In this document: piece by piece, positions 18,176 to 27,860 of the stretch
Layout: each line of letters starts with the position of its first letter
Numbering within the stretch: position 1 is the first letter of the stretch
Assembly (NCBI RefSeq): GCF_020510685.1
Contig: NZ_CP075185.1
Span: 806,001-870,000 of the forward strand
Direction: 5' to 3'
Source: Dechloromonas denitrificans
GTDB lineage: Bacteria; Pseudomonadota; Gammaproteobacteria; Burkholderiales; Rhodocyclaceae
Length of the DNA: 64,000 nt
Program-made: the position numbers and the translations under genes
The notes under the pieces: model-generated
What the model was told of the DNA's origin: nothing
What the model saw: the letters and a program-made list of their open reading frames with translations, nothing else
The model's database searches: none

Positions 18176-19602
18176 TCCCGGTTCCAGCCTTCCATGCGGT
18201 TATACAGCGTCGTGCGATTGATGCCGAGGCGGCGCGCGGCCTGACTCATGTTGCCGGCGCTGAGCTCGATGGCGGCCTCAATATAACCGCGCTCCCACAG
18301 TTCCAGCGTCGCATCGAGGTTCAGCCGGCCGGCGTTTTGCAGATGTTTGCGGGCCGACTGCCTGGCTTGGGCCAGGTCGTCGGCCGCCAGTCCGCTTGAA
18401 ACCGTGGTCGTCGGGTCGCTGATGTCGGCCGATTCGAACTCGGCGATCAGTTTTTCCGGGCTGATGTCTTGCCCAGGGTGGCGGGCGGTAAGCCGGATGA
18501 CGATGTTGCGCAGTTCGCGCACATTGCCCGGGAAGGCATAGTCCAGCCAGATTTCTTTGGCACCGGGCGTAAGCGTGAAGGGCGGCCGGCGCGCCTGGTC
18601 AGCATAAAGTTTCCGAAAGTGGTCGAGCAGGAGCAGACGGTCGTTGCCCATGTCACGGACCGGCGGGACGGCGACAGAGAACACCGAGAGACGGTGAAAA
18701 AGGTCGGCCCGGAAGCGTCCGTTGCGGACTTCCTTGCGCAGGTCGCGGTTGGTGGCGGCGATGATGCGGGCGCTGGAGACCCGTGTCTGCGTTTCGCCAA
18801 CGCGTTGATATTCACCATTTTCGAGAACCCGCAACAGCTTGGGCTGAAGCTCCAGCGGCAGTTCGCCAATTTCGTCGAGAAACAGCGTGCCGCCATCGGC
18901 ATCTTCGAAATAACCGGCTTTGGCCGAACCGGCGCCGGTGAACGATCCCTTGGCATAGCCAAATAGCGTCGGCTCGAGCAGGGTTGGCGAAATGGCGGCG
19001 CAATTGAGGGCGAGAAACGGTTTGTCGCGCCGCTCCGTCTGCCGGTGCAGGTAGTGGCTGGCGACGATGTCCTTGCCGCTACCCGATTCGCCTTCGATCA
19101 GTACCGGAAAGGCCAGATTGGCATACTGTCCGAGCTGCAGGCGCAAGCGCTGCATCGGCAGGCTTTCGCCGACCAGGCCGCCGCTGGGAGTTTCTTGCCG
19201 GTTGTCGGAAAAGCTTAGCGCCTGACGGAAAAGCGCGGTCAGCCGGCCCGGGTCGCAGGGCTTGCCAACAAAGTCGACGGCGCCCAGCGTTCTCGCGTGG
19301 CGGGCATTGTCTTCGTCGTTTTGCCCCGAGAGAACGATGATCTTCATTTCCGGCGACAGGGCGAGCAGATCGCTGATCAGGGCAAAGCCCTCGTCGGGAC
19401 GATGCGGGTATGGCGGTAGCCCGAGGTCGACCAAGGCCAGTTGCGGCGCCTGCCGCAATTGGCGCAGCAGGGTCAAGGCGTGCGGGCGGGCATGGCTGGT
19501 GACGACGTCGAATTCCTGTGCGAAGGCAAAACTGAGCGACTCGCTGATCAGCGAGTCGTCATCGACGATCAGCAGGAGAGGCTTGGCAACAGGCTGGGAC
19601 AC
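18172..19602 (-). CDS. Sigma-54-dependent response regulator (NtrC/PilR type)
   Basis: The 476-residue protein has a receiver (about 8-125, phospho-acceptor Asp59 in LALVDLGLPP). Its AAA+ activator domain (about 150-385) has Walker A GESGSGKD and Walker B GGTLFLDEIGELP. The sigma-54 contact loop reads GSFTGA instead of the usual GAFTGA. A Fis-type helix-turn-helix ends the protein (NMSQAARRLGINRTTLYNRM). It heads the pilus operon and is the obvious activator for the RpoN promoter at 3021-3036. The start is a GTG at 19602 with GGA 7 nt upstream; longer frames are unsupported. Confidence 0.92.
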   Translation of the reverse strand: MSQPVAKPLLLIVDDDSLISESLSFAFAQEFDVVTSHARPHALTLLRQLRQAPQLALVDLGLPPYPHRPDEGFALISDLLALSPEMKIIVLSGQNDEDNARHARTLGAVDFVGKPCDPGRLTALFRQALSFSDNRQETPSGGLVGESLPMQRLRLQLGQYANLAFPVLIEGESGSGKDIVASHYLHRQTERRDKPFLALNCAAISPTLLEPTLFGYAKGSFTGAGSAKAGYFEDADGGTLFLDEIGELPLELQPKLLRVLENGEYQRVGETQTRVSSARIIAATNRDLRKEVRNGRFRADLFHRLSVFSVAVPPVRDMGNDRLLLLDHFRKLYADQARRPPFTLTPGAKEIWLDYAFPGNVRELRNIVIRLTARHPGQDISPEKLIAEFESADISDPTTTVSSGLAADDLAQARQSARKHLQNAGRLNLDATLELWERGYIEAAIELSAGNMSQAARRLGINRTTLYNRMEGWNRE

Positions 19603-19626
19603 AACATTCCATATGAAATTTGTTTG

Positions 19627-19632
19627 ATTATA
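19627..19632 (-). promoter_or_regulatory. Candidate -10 box for the regulator/pilus operon
   Basis: A perfect TATAAT on the minus strand lies 25 nt upstream of the GTG start at 19602, so the transcript leader would be short. No convincing -35 box is present at 17 bp, which may mean a weak or activated promoter. Confidence 0.4.
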
Positions 19633-19701
19633 GCCTCGGCTCTTCCCGGCGTTGGCGGGCGTTTCTGATAAAATCGCCCGACTTTTTTCAAGGACTGCGC
19701 T

Positions 19702-20514
19702 TTGCCCGACGACATTCTGGTCGATATCGAAGATCTGCAATTCAACTATGACGGCCGGCCCGTGCTGCAGGGAATCAACATGAAGATTCCGCGCGGCAAG
19801 GTGGTGGCGATCATGGGCGGTTCCGGTTGCGGCAAGACCACGTTGTTGCGTTGCATTGGTGGCCAGTTGCGGCCGAGCGGTGGTCATGTGCGCCTGGAAA
19901 AACATCGCGTCAGCGAGATGTCGGAGTCCGAGCTTTACCGTTTGCGCCGCAAGATGGGCATGCTTTTTCAGTTTGGCGCCCTGTTTACCGATATCTCGGT
20001 ATTCGAAAATGTCGCTTTCCCGATTCGCGAACACACCGATATGTCGGAAGAAATGATTCGTGACCTCGTGCTGATGAAGTTGGAGGCGGTTGGCCTGCGC
20101 GGTGCGCATAAATTGATGCCGGGCGAGCTTTCCGGCGGGATGTCCCGGCGCGTCGCGCTGGCCCGTGCCGTAGCGCTCGATCCGATGCTGGTCATGTACG
20201 ACGAGCCCTTTACCGGGCTCGACCCGATTGCTCTGGGCGTCATCGGCCAGTTGATCCGCAAGCTGAACGACGCGCTCGGCGCGACCTCGATCATGGTCAC
20301 CCACGATGTGCAGGAGTCTCTGCAGATCGTCGATTACATCTATTTCATCTCGAACGGGCAGATCGTCGCCGAGGGAACGCCGGATCAAATCCGCGCTTCG
20401 AGCGACCCGTTCGTACACCAGTTTGTGCATGCCGAGGTCGATGGGCCGGTCCATTTCGACTATCCTGCGCCGTCGGTGCGGCAGGAGTTTCTGTCCGGAG
20501 TGCCGCATGCTTAA
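19702..20514 (+). CDS. mlaF: Mla phospholipid transport ATPase
   Basis: MlaF powers the inner-membrane MlaFEDB complex that moves phospholipids between the outer and inner membranes. The 270 residues show Walker A GGSGCGKTTL, signature LSGGMSRRVALARA and Walker B VMYDEPFTGLDP. The start is a TTG at 19702 with AAGGA 8 nt upstream. It opens an operon mlaF-E-D-A-C-B in which neighbouring genes mostly overlap by 4-8 nt. It diverges from the response regulator. Confidence 0.93.
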   Translation: MPDDILVDIEDLQFNYDGRPVLQGINMKIPRGKVVAIMGGSGCGKTTLLRCIGGQLRPSGGHVRLEKHRVSEMSESELYRLRRKMGMLFQFGALFTDISVFENVAFPIREHTDMSEEMIRDLVLMKLEAVGLRGAHKLMPGELSGGMSRRVALARAVALDPMLVMYDEPFTGLDPIALGVIGQLIRKLNDALGATSIMVTHDVQESLQIVDYIYFISNGQIVAEGTPDQIRASSDPFVHQFVHAEVDGPVHFDYPAPSVRQEFLSGVPHA

Positions 20515-21301
20515 GCCGGCGACCCTGCTGCGGAAATTGGGTCATGCGGTGGTCGACCGCATCTGGCGCCTCGGTTTTGCGACCCGCTTCCTGTTTGCCA
20601 TTCTGACGCACTCGGGGACGGCCTTCCGGCGCCTGCCGCTGACCCTGCGTGAAATCTACTTCAGTGGTGTGTTGTCGCTGCTGATTATTCTCGTTTCAGG
20701 CTTGTTTGTCGGCATGGTGCTTGGGCTGCAGGGTTATGAAATCCTGCAGCGCTTCGGTTCGACCGAGGCATTGGGAACGATGGTGGCGCTGTCATTGACG
20801 CGCGAACTCGGTCCGGTGCTGGCCGGCCTGTTGTTCGCTTCCCGCGCGGGCACCTCGGTGACGGCTGAAATCGGCCTGATGAAGGCAACCGAACAGTTGA
20901 AAGCCATGGACATGATGGCGGTCAATCCGATCGCCCGTGTCGTGGCGCCGCGTTTCTGGGGCGGCGTGATCACGATGCCGCTGCTGGCGGCGATGTTCTC
21001 GGCGATGGGCGTGCTGGGGGGCTGGCTGGTCGGTGTCGTCTTCATTGGTGTCGACGATGGCGCTTTCTGGTCACAGATGCAGTCTGGCGTCGATTTTCGT
21101 TTCGATATCTGGAACGGGGTCGTCAAGAGTTTTATTTTTGGCATCGCGGTTTCGCTGATTGCCGTTTTCGAAGGCTACGACTCGGCGCCTACCGCCGAAG
21201 GTGTTTCGCGGGCGATTACGCGCACCGTGGTGACCTCGGCGCTGACCATTCTGGCGCTGGATTTCGTTCTGACTTCGTTCATGTTTCGAGGAACTTCATG
21301 A
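20507..21301 (+). CDS. mlaE: Mla phospholipid transport permease
   Basis: This 264-residue polytopic inner-membrane permease has the MlaE signature region ALGTMVALSLTRELGPVLAG and the following SRAGTSVTAEIGLMKATEQ. The ATG at 20507 overlaps the mlaF end by 8 nt and gives the expected MLKPATLLRKLG start; the long upstream frame is a shadow of mlaF. Confidence 0.94.
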   Translation: MLKPATLLRKLGHAVVDRIWRLGFATRFLFAILTHSGTAFRRLPLTLREIYFSGVLSLLIILVSGLFVGMVLGLQGYEILQRFGSTEALGTMVALSLTRELGPVLAGLLFASRAGTSVTAEIGLMKATEQLKAMDMMAVNPIARVVAPRFWGGVITMPLLAAMFSAMGVLGGWLVGVVFIGVDDGAFWSQMQSGVDFRFDIWNGVVKSFIFGIAVSLIAVFEGYDSAPTAEGVSRAITRTVVTSALTILALDFVLTSFMFRGTS

Positions 21302-21768
21302 ACCGTACTGCACTTGACCTCTGGGTTGGCTTCTTCGTCGCAATCGGCATCGCCGCAGTGTTGTTTCTTGCCCTCAAGGTCGGCAACCTTTCGTCGAGCC
21401 GTCTGTCTGATACATACGAGCTATACGCCAAATTTGATAATATTGGCGGACTCAAGGTGCGCGGGCCGGTGAAAAGTGCCGGGGTGGTGATCGGACGGAT
21501 CGCCGACATCAAGTTCGACTCCTCGACTTACGAGGCCGTGGTGACGATGAATATCGATGGTCGCTACCAGTTTCCGAAAGACACTTTCGCCTCGATCAAT
21601 ACGGCTGGCCTGCTCGGTGAGCAATATGTCGGCTTCGATGTCGGGGGCGACGAAAAGATGTTGAAGGCCGGTGACACGATTAGCAAGACGCAGTCGGCAG
21701 TGGTTCTGGAAAAATTGATCAGCCAGTTCATGTTCAACAAGGCAGCAGACGGACAGGATAAACAATGA
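21298..21768 (+). CDS. mlaD: Mla MCE-domain lipid-binding protein
   Basis: The 156-residue protein has one N-terminal membrane helix (VGFFVAIGIAAVLFLALKVG) and an MCE domain (YELYAKFDNIGGLKVRGPVK). It forms the periplasmic hexameric ring on MlaE. It ends soon after the domain, a normal length for MlaD. The start codon overlaps the mlaE stop (ATGA). Confidence 0.94.
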   Translation: MNRTALDLWVGFFVAIGIAAVLFLALKVGNLSSSRLSDTYELYAKFDNIGGLKVRGPVKSAGVVIGRIADIKFDSSTYEAVVTMNIDGRYQFPKDTFASINTAGLLGEQYVGFDVGGDEKMLKAGDTISKTQSAVVLEKLISQFMFNKAADGQDKQ

Positions 21769-22490
21769 CAGGGAAGCTCCTGGCGCTTGAATGGTGGATG
21801 TGTCGTGGGCGGCTTGCCGCTTGCGTGATGGTGCTCGCGCTTTCCGGTGAGGCGCTGGCCGAGGATAATCCGCGCGATCCCTACGAGGGTTTCAACCGCT
21901 CGATGTTTGCGGTGAATGAGGCTGTTGACAAATATGCGGCGAAACCGGTCGCTCAAGTCTACGACAAGGCCGTGCCGCTCGCGGTCAAGGCTGGCGTCGG
22001 GAATTTTTTCGGCAATGCCGGCGATCTGTGGATTGGCGTTAATAGTGCCCTGCAAGGCAAGTTTGCCGATGCCGGCACTGATCTTGGCCGCCTGCTGGTC
22101 AACTCGACCATCGGCATTTTCGGCCTCTTCGATGTGGCCAGCGAACTCGGTCTGGAACGGCATGACGAGGATTTTGGCCAGACGCTTGCGGTCTGGGGGG
22201 TGAGTGATGGCGGCTATCTGTTCTGGCCGATCATCGGGCCGCGCACGGCTCGCGATACAGCCGGTTGGGCAGTCGATTCCTATGTCGATCCCGCTCTCGG
22301 GATGCGTCCGATAGCCATCCGCAACAGCCTGGCGGTATTGCGGTTCGTCGACATTCGGGCCAGCCTGCTGCCGTCTGACACGGTGGTCGAGGAAGCCGCG
22401 ATCGATAAGTATGCCTACATTCGCGACGCTTATCTGCAGCGTCGGCGTAATCAGGTTTTCGATGGCCGTCCGCCGCGGCTGGATGATTGA
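21765..22490 (+). CDS. mlaA: MlaA/VacJ-type outer-membrane lipid transport protein
   Basis: The 241-residue protein has the VacJ core (NPRDPYEGFNRSMFAVNEAV, GVGNFFGNAGDLW, YLFWPIIGPRTARDTAGW). It removes phospholipids from the outer leaflet and hands them to MlaC. The N-terminus reads MCRGRLAACVMVLALSGEALA|ED. A LAAC tetrad is present but lies before the hydrophobic stretch, so cleavage after ALA by signal peptidase I looks more likely than lipoprotein processing. In E. coli mlaA is a separate gene; here it is inside the operon, overlapping mlaD by 4 nt. Confidence 0.9.
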   Translation: MTGKLLALEWWMCRGRLAACVMVLALSGEALAEDNPRDPYEGFNRSMFAVNEAVDKYAAKPVAQVYDKAVPLAVKAGVGNFFGNAGDLWIGVNSALQGKFADAGTDLGRLLVNSTIGIFGLFDVASELGLERHDEDFGQTLAVWGVSDGGYLFWPIIGPRTARDTAGWAVDSYVDPALGMRPIAIRNSLAVLRFVDIRASLLPSDTVVEEAAIDKYAYIRDAYLQRRRNQVFDGRPPRLDD

Positions 22491-22505
22491 TTGTTCAGAA
22501 AAGAC

Positions 22506-23132
22506 ATGATGAAAAAGATTTTTGCCTTCCTTTTTGCCGCTTTTGCCGCGTCTTCTGTTGTCGCCCAGGAAGCGCCTGATGTCCTGATTCGCGATGTGAC
22601 CGAAGATGTCCTGGAAATTATCCGCAGGGACAAGGATATTCAGGGCGGCAATACGCAGAAGGCCATCGAACTGGTCGATAAAAAAGTGCTGCCGCATTTC
22701 AATTTCCAGCACATGACGGCACTGGCAGTCGGTAAGGAATGGAGAAAAGCGACGCCGCATCAGCAGCAGCAATTGACGGCCGAGTTCAAGACGCTGTTGG
22801 TGCGCACCTACTCCAACGCCTTGACCAGCTACAAGAACCAGAAGATTGTCTACAAGCCGTTCAAGATGAACGCCGGGGATACCGATGTGCTGGTTCGCAC
22901 CGAGGTTCTGCAGCCGGGTAGCAAGCCGGTGCAATTGGATTACAGCCTGGAAAAGCAGGAGTCCGGCTGGAAGGTCTACGATGTGGTGGTGGCTGGTATC
23001 AGCCTGGTTACCAACTACCGTGAGCAGTTCACCCAGGAAATTCGCAATGGTGGCGTGGACGGCCTGATTGCGACGGTGGCCGCCAAGAACAAGTCTCTGG
23101 AAACCAATCTGGTCAAGGTCGAGAAAAAATGA
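22506..23132 (+). CDS. mlaC: Mla periplasmic phospholipid shuttle
   Basis: This 208-residue precursor has a signal peptide (MMKKIFAFLFAAFAASSVVA|QE) and a Tol-Tol-Ttg2/MlaC domain: KVLPHFNFQHMTALAVGKEWR, then LVRTYSNAL, VYDVVVAGISLVTNYR and FTQEIRNGGVDGLI. MlaC ferries lipid between MlaA and MlaD. Starts at 22491 (TTG), 22506 and 22509 are all in frame; 22506 was chosen because it begins the basic leader. Confidence 0.92.
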   Translation: MMKKIFAFLFAAFAASSVVAQEAPDVLIRDVTEDVLEIIRRDKDIQGGNTQKAIELVDKKVLPHFNFQHMTALAVGKEWRKATPHQQQQLTAEFKTLLVRTYSNALTSYKNQKIVYKPFKMNAGDTDVLVRTEVLQPGSKPVQLDYSLEKQESGWKVYDVVVAGISLVTNYREQFTQEIRNGGVDGLIATVAAKNKSLETNLVKVEKK

Positions 23133-23410
23133 TCGAAAACGAAGGCGGGCGCCTGGTCGTCAAGGTGCCGCTGGTGATGGCCAATGCGCGCGGCCTGCTC
23201 GAAGCAGGCCGTTCTGCTTTACGGGCCGGCGAGCAGATCTTCGATTTTTCGGAAGTCAGCGAAGCCGATTCGTCAGCCATTGCGGTGATGCTCGGTTGGC
23301 TGCGCTCGGCAGAACAGTCCCAGTCAACCGTCACTTTTGCCCATATTCCGGTCGGCGTGCGTTCGCTGGCTGAACTCTACGGCGTCACCGAACTTCTTCC
23401 CCTGGCTTAA
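23129..23410 (+). CDS. mlaB: STAS-domain subunit of the Mla transporter
   Basis: The 93-residue STAS domain protein contains IFDFSEVSEADSSAIAVMLGWLR, where the Ser pair after Asp is the usual STAS loop. MlaB binds and regulates MlaF in the cytoplasm. The ATG overlaps the mlaC stop (ATGA). Confidence 0.88.
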   Translation: MIENEGGRLVVKVPLVMANARGLLEAGRSALRAGEQIFDFSEVSEADSSAIAVMLGWLRSAEQSQSTVTFAHIPVGVRSLAELYGVTELLPLA

Positions 23411-23419
23411 GGGAGAGTT

Positions 23420-24139
23420 ATGGTTGCTGCCGTTTCCATTGTCGACGTCGTCAAGAGTTTTGGTTCATTGCAAGCCCTGGCTGGTGTCTCGCTCGAGATT
23501 GGCGAGGGAGAATTTTTCGGCCTGCTTGGCCAGAACGGCGCCGGCAAGACAACGCTGATTTCTTCGCTGGCCGGATTGGTCCGCCCGGATGCCGGTTCGT
23601 TGAAGGTGCTGGGTCACGACGTAATCAAGGATTTTCGTCAGGCTCGCCGACTGCTTGGCGTCGTACCGCAGGAACTGGTCTTCGATCCGTTTTTCAATGT
23701 CCGCGAAACGCTGCAGATCCAGTCGGGTTATTTCGGCATCCGCAACAACGACGAATGGATAGACGAAATCCTCGAGAATCTCGATCTGACCAGCAAGGCC
23801 AACGTCAATATGCGGCGCTTGTCCGGTGGCATGAAGCGCCGCGTACTGGTCGCCCAGGCGCTGGTGCACAAGCCGCCGGTCATCGTGCTCGATGAACCGA
23901 CGGCCGGGGTCGATGTCGAACTGCGCCAGGGGCTGTGGCAGTTTATCCGCCGCCTGAACAGCGAAGGCCATACCATTATTCTCACCACGCATTACCTCGA
24001 AGAGGCCGAAGCGCTGTGCGGTCGTATTGCACTGATGAAACAGGGGCGGGTTATCGCCCTTGATACCACGGCCAACCTGATGGCGGCGCATCCTGGCGGT
24101 ACGCTGGAAGATGTCTTCATCCGGACGATGAACCAATGA
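23420..24139 (+). CDS. ABC-2 exporter ATP-binding protein (YadG type)
   Basis: This 239-residue ABC ATPase has Walker A GQNGAGKTTL, signature LSGGMKRRVLVAQA and Walker B VIVLDEPTAGVDV, followed by a switch His (LTTHYLEEAE). It pairs with the overlapping permease gene. The YadG/YadH pair is frequently placed between mla genes and ibaG in betaproteobacteria; its substrate is unknown. The ribosome site GGGAGAG precedes the ATG. Confidence 0.9.
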   Translation: MVAAVSIVDVVKSFGSLQALAGVSLEIGEGEFFGLLGQNGAGKTTLISSLAGLVRPDAGSLKVLGHDVIKDFRQARRLLGVVPQELVFDPFFNVRETLQIQSGYFGIRNNDEWIDEILENLDLTSKANVNMRRLSGGMKRRVLVAQALVHKPPVIVLDEPTAGVDVELRQGLWQFIRRLNSEGHTIILTTHYLEEAEALCGRIALMKQGRVIALDTTANLMAAHPGGTLEDVFIRTMNQ

Positions 24140-24888
24140 TCGGTTTCTGGACGCTGTTCTACAAGGAATTGCTGCGTTTCTGGAAGGTCGCCTTCCAGAC
24201 GGTTGGCGCGCCGGTGCTGACGGCGCTGCTCTATCTGCTGATTTTCGGCCATGTGCTGGATGAGCACGTGCAGGTCCACGGGGTACGCTATACCAGCTTT
24301 CTGGTCCCCGGCCTGGTGATGATGCAGGTCTTGCAGAATGCCTTTGCCAATTCCTCATCCAGTCTGATTCAGGCCAAGATTACCGGGTCCATCGTCTTCG
24401 TCCTGTTGCCGCCGCTCCCCTATAGCGCGTTCTTCGGCGCCTACGTGCTGGCAGCCCTGGCGCGCGGTTTGATGGTCGGTGCCGGGGTGTTGCTGGCCAC
24501 CGTCTGGTTCGCCGAAATGAAGGTTGTGGCACCGCTCTGGATATTCACCTTTGCGGTTATTGGCGGGGCTCTTTTCGGTGCCCTTGGCATGATTGCCGGC
24601 ATCTGGTCGGAGAAGTTCGACCAGCTCGCCGCCTTCCAGAATTTCCTGATCATGCCGCTGACCATGCTCTCCGGCGTCTTCTATTCGATTTATACATTGC
24701 CGGCCTTCTGGCAGGGCGTGTCGCATTACAATCCCGTCTTTTACATGATTGACGGCTTTCGCTATGGCTTTTTCGGGGTCTCCGATGTTGCACCCGAATT
24801 CAGTCTCGGGGTCGTATTCGCCTGCTTTGTCGCCGTCTCACTGCTGACGCTGAATCTTCTCAAGCGTGGCTGGAAATTAAGAACCTGA
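24136..24888 (+). CDS. ABC-2 exporter permease (YadH type)
   Basis: The 250-residue protein has about six membrane helices and the ABC-2 membrane domain pattern (LVPGLVMMQVLQNAFANSSSSLI; the final part LSGVFYSIYTLPAFWQG). It overlaps the ATPase gene by 4 nt, so the two form one transporter. The exported compound cannot be predicted. Confidence 0.9.
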   Translation: MIGFWTLFYKELLRFWKVAFQTVGAPVLTALLYLLIFGHVLDEHVQVHGVRYTSFLVPGLVMMQVLQNAFANSSSSLIQAKITGSIVFVLLPPLPYSAFFGAYVLAALARGLMVGAGVLLATVWFAEMKVVAPLWIFTFAVIGGALFGALGMIAGIWSEKFDQLAAFQNFLIMPLTMLSGVFYSIYTLPAFWQGVSHYNPVFYMIDGFRYGFFGVSDVAPEFSLGVVFACFVAVSLLTLNLLKRGWKLRT

Positions 24889-24892
24889 ACCC

Positions 24893-26381
<1,489 letters not shown>

Positions 26382-26396
26382 GTTCTGTTGTTTCGC

Positions 26397-26439
26397 TGCG
26401 GGTGGCCCATTTTTTGCAGTCACCCGCAAAAAATTTTTT
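26397..26439 (+). terminator. Terminator after murA
   Basis: TGCGGGTG (26397-26404) pairs with CACCCGCA (26421-26428) over a 16-nt loop. The stem is followed by six A and then six T residues. The loop is long and the T run starts 5 nt after the stem, so the fit is good but not ideal. Confidence 0.6.
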
Positions 26440-26605
26440 AAAAAATGCTTTCCATAATCGAAGCAGTAGCCCATACTCCGCGCTTCGGGATTTCCAGGCA
26501 GTGTTTTGTTCCTGCGCCGTACTCCGGTTTGTCAGCTCCTCGGTCTTGGTTCTCGTATTATTGTTTTGGGCGAAAGCCTGTTAATTTTTTCCAAGGAAGC
26601 TATAA
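26428..26605 (+). promoter_or_regulatory. A-tract, promoter and long leader of the cold-shock gene
   Basis: An A6T6A6 run (26428-26445) is followed by CATAAT (26453-26458), a plausible -10 box. The transcript would then start near 26465 and carry a leader of about 140 nt before the ATG at 26606. Long structured leaders are typical of cspA-type mRNAs and act as cold thermosensors. The ribosome site is AAGGAAGC. The start point is inferred. Confidence 0.5.
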
Positions 26606-26812
26606 ATGGCAAATGGTACCGTTAAGTGGTTCAACGACTCCAAAGGTTTTGGTTTTATCTCCCCGTCTGAAGGCGGCGAAGATCTCTTCGCTCACTTCTC
26701 TGCCATTCAAGGCAACGGTTTCAAGACTCTGGCCGAAAACCAGAAGGTGACGTTCGACATCGTTACCGGCCCGAAGGGCAAGCAGGCTGCAAATATCCGC
26801 CCGGCTGAATAA
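26606..26812 (+). CDS. Cold-shock protein (CspA family)
   Basis: This 68-residue single cold-shock domain contains both RNA-binding motifs, RNP1-like KGFGFISP and RNP2-like DLFAHFSAI. It binds single-stranded nucleic acid and acts as an RNA chaperone or antiterminator. It has its own promoter region, a long leader and a terminator, so it is monocistronic. It cannot be assigned to a specific csp paralogue. Confidence 0.95.
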   Translation: MANGTVKWFNDSKGFGFISPSEGGEDLFAHFSAIQGNGFKTLAENQKVTFDIVTGPKGKQAANIRPAE

Positions 26813-26835
26813 GCTCGGCGTAGCCTGAACAAGAG

Positions 26836-26859
26836 AAGCCCGGTTTTCCGGGCTTTTTT
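26836..26859 (+). terminator. Terminator after the cold-shock gene
   Basis: AAGCCCGG-TTT-TCCGGGCTT followed by six T residues is a canonical intrinsic terminator. Confidence 0.9.
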
Positions 26860-26961
26860 GCATTTGGTGCCCCTTGCGCACCGCTGTATCGCCCAAGCCG
26901 CGCGGTCAACGCAGCTACAATGGAAGCATCGGTTTTTGCGGCGCCCCCGGAGTTCTTGTGT

Positions 26962-27837
26962 ATGTCAGCCATGTTGAAAAAATGTCTTGGCTTGTCAGTG
27001 GCTGCGCTGATTTTCTTCGGCGGTGCAGTCGAAATGGCGGGGGCCGGGGAGGTACGCAGTTTTACCGTCATCAATCTGCGCAGCGCCACACTGACGGCGC
27101 AGTACTGGAACCCCATTCTCGATTATCTCAGCCGCAAGAGCGGCGTTCCGCTGCAACTGACGGTTGGGCGGTCGCAGTCTGAGACGGTGGCGGCAATCAA
27201 TCGCGGCGAAGTCGATTATGTCGTTTCCGGGACTATCTTCAGTCCGCCGTCGCAACTTCTAGGTTACCGCGTTATCGGCCGTCTGGCCGGGCCGCCGGTG
27301 CATGGCCAGATCGTCGTGGCGCAGGGTTCGAAACTGAAAACCCTGGACGATATCGAAGGCGCCGAGGTCGGTTTCTCCTCGCGCTCGGTCTTCATCGCCT
27401 ATGCCGTGCCGATGAACGAAATCGTCCGGCGCGGGCTGCATGTCAAAGCCAATTTTGCCGGCAACCAGGAAGGGGTAATGGGGCAGTTGCTCAGTGGCCG
27501 GATTGAGGCCGCGGCAGTGCACTCGCAGGTCATGCGCGAATTTTCCGAACGGGAAGGTTTTGCCTATCGGGTATTGTGGTCTTCGGAGAAATACCAAAGC
27601 TGGCCACTGTCGGCCCATCCGCGGTTGCCGGATGCCGAGGTCAAGGCCGTGCAGGCAGCTGTTCTGGCGATGAAAGATGATCCGGTGGGGCGTGAAGTCC
27701 TCGCCAACAGCGCTGCGATCATCAAACAACAACCACCCTTCGGTTTCATGCCGGCCAGCGATCGTGACTACGAAAACTATCGCCGTTTCTACAAGACGAC
27801 GCTGGTTCGCGACTGCGACGGCTGTTCTCCACAATAG
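26962..27837 (+). CDS. PhnD-like periplasmic phosphate/phosphonate-type binding protein
   Basis: This 291-residue exported protein has a signal peptide ending around VEMAGAGE and a type 2 periplasmic binding fold of the PhnD/SsuA2 group: LRSATLTAQYWNPILDYLSR, GEVDYVVSGTIF, GAEVGFSSRSVFIAYAVP. No transporter genes are nearby. Instead it is followed after 23 nt by a membrane GGDEF-EAL sensor. It probably serves as a ligand-sensing partner of that protein (inference), as known for other orphan PhnD-like proteins. The start at 26962 has GGAG 9 nt upstream; an ATG at 26971 is also possible. Confidence 0.85.
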   Translation: MSAMLKKCLGLSVAALIFFGGAVEMAGAGEVRSFTVINLRSATLTAQYWNPILDYLSRKSGVPLQLTVGRSQSETVAAINRGEVDYVVSGTIFSPPSQLLGYRVIGRLAGPPVHGQIVVAQGSKLKTLDDIEGAEVGFSSRSVFIAYAVPMNEIVRRGLHVKANFAGNQEGVMGQLLSGRIEAAAVHSQVMREFSEREGFAYRVLWSSEKYQSWPLSAHPRLPDAEVKAVQAAVLAMKDDPVGREVLANSAAIIKQQPPFGFMPASDRDYENYRRFYKTTLVRDCDGCSPQ

Positions 27838-27860
27838 TCAATCCGGAAACCAAGCAAATC

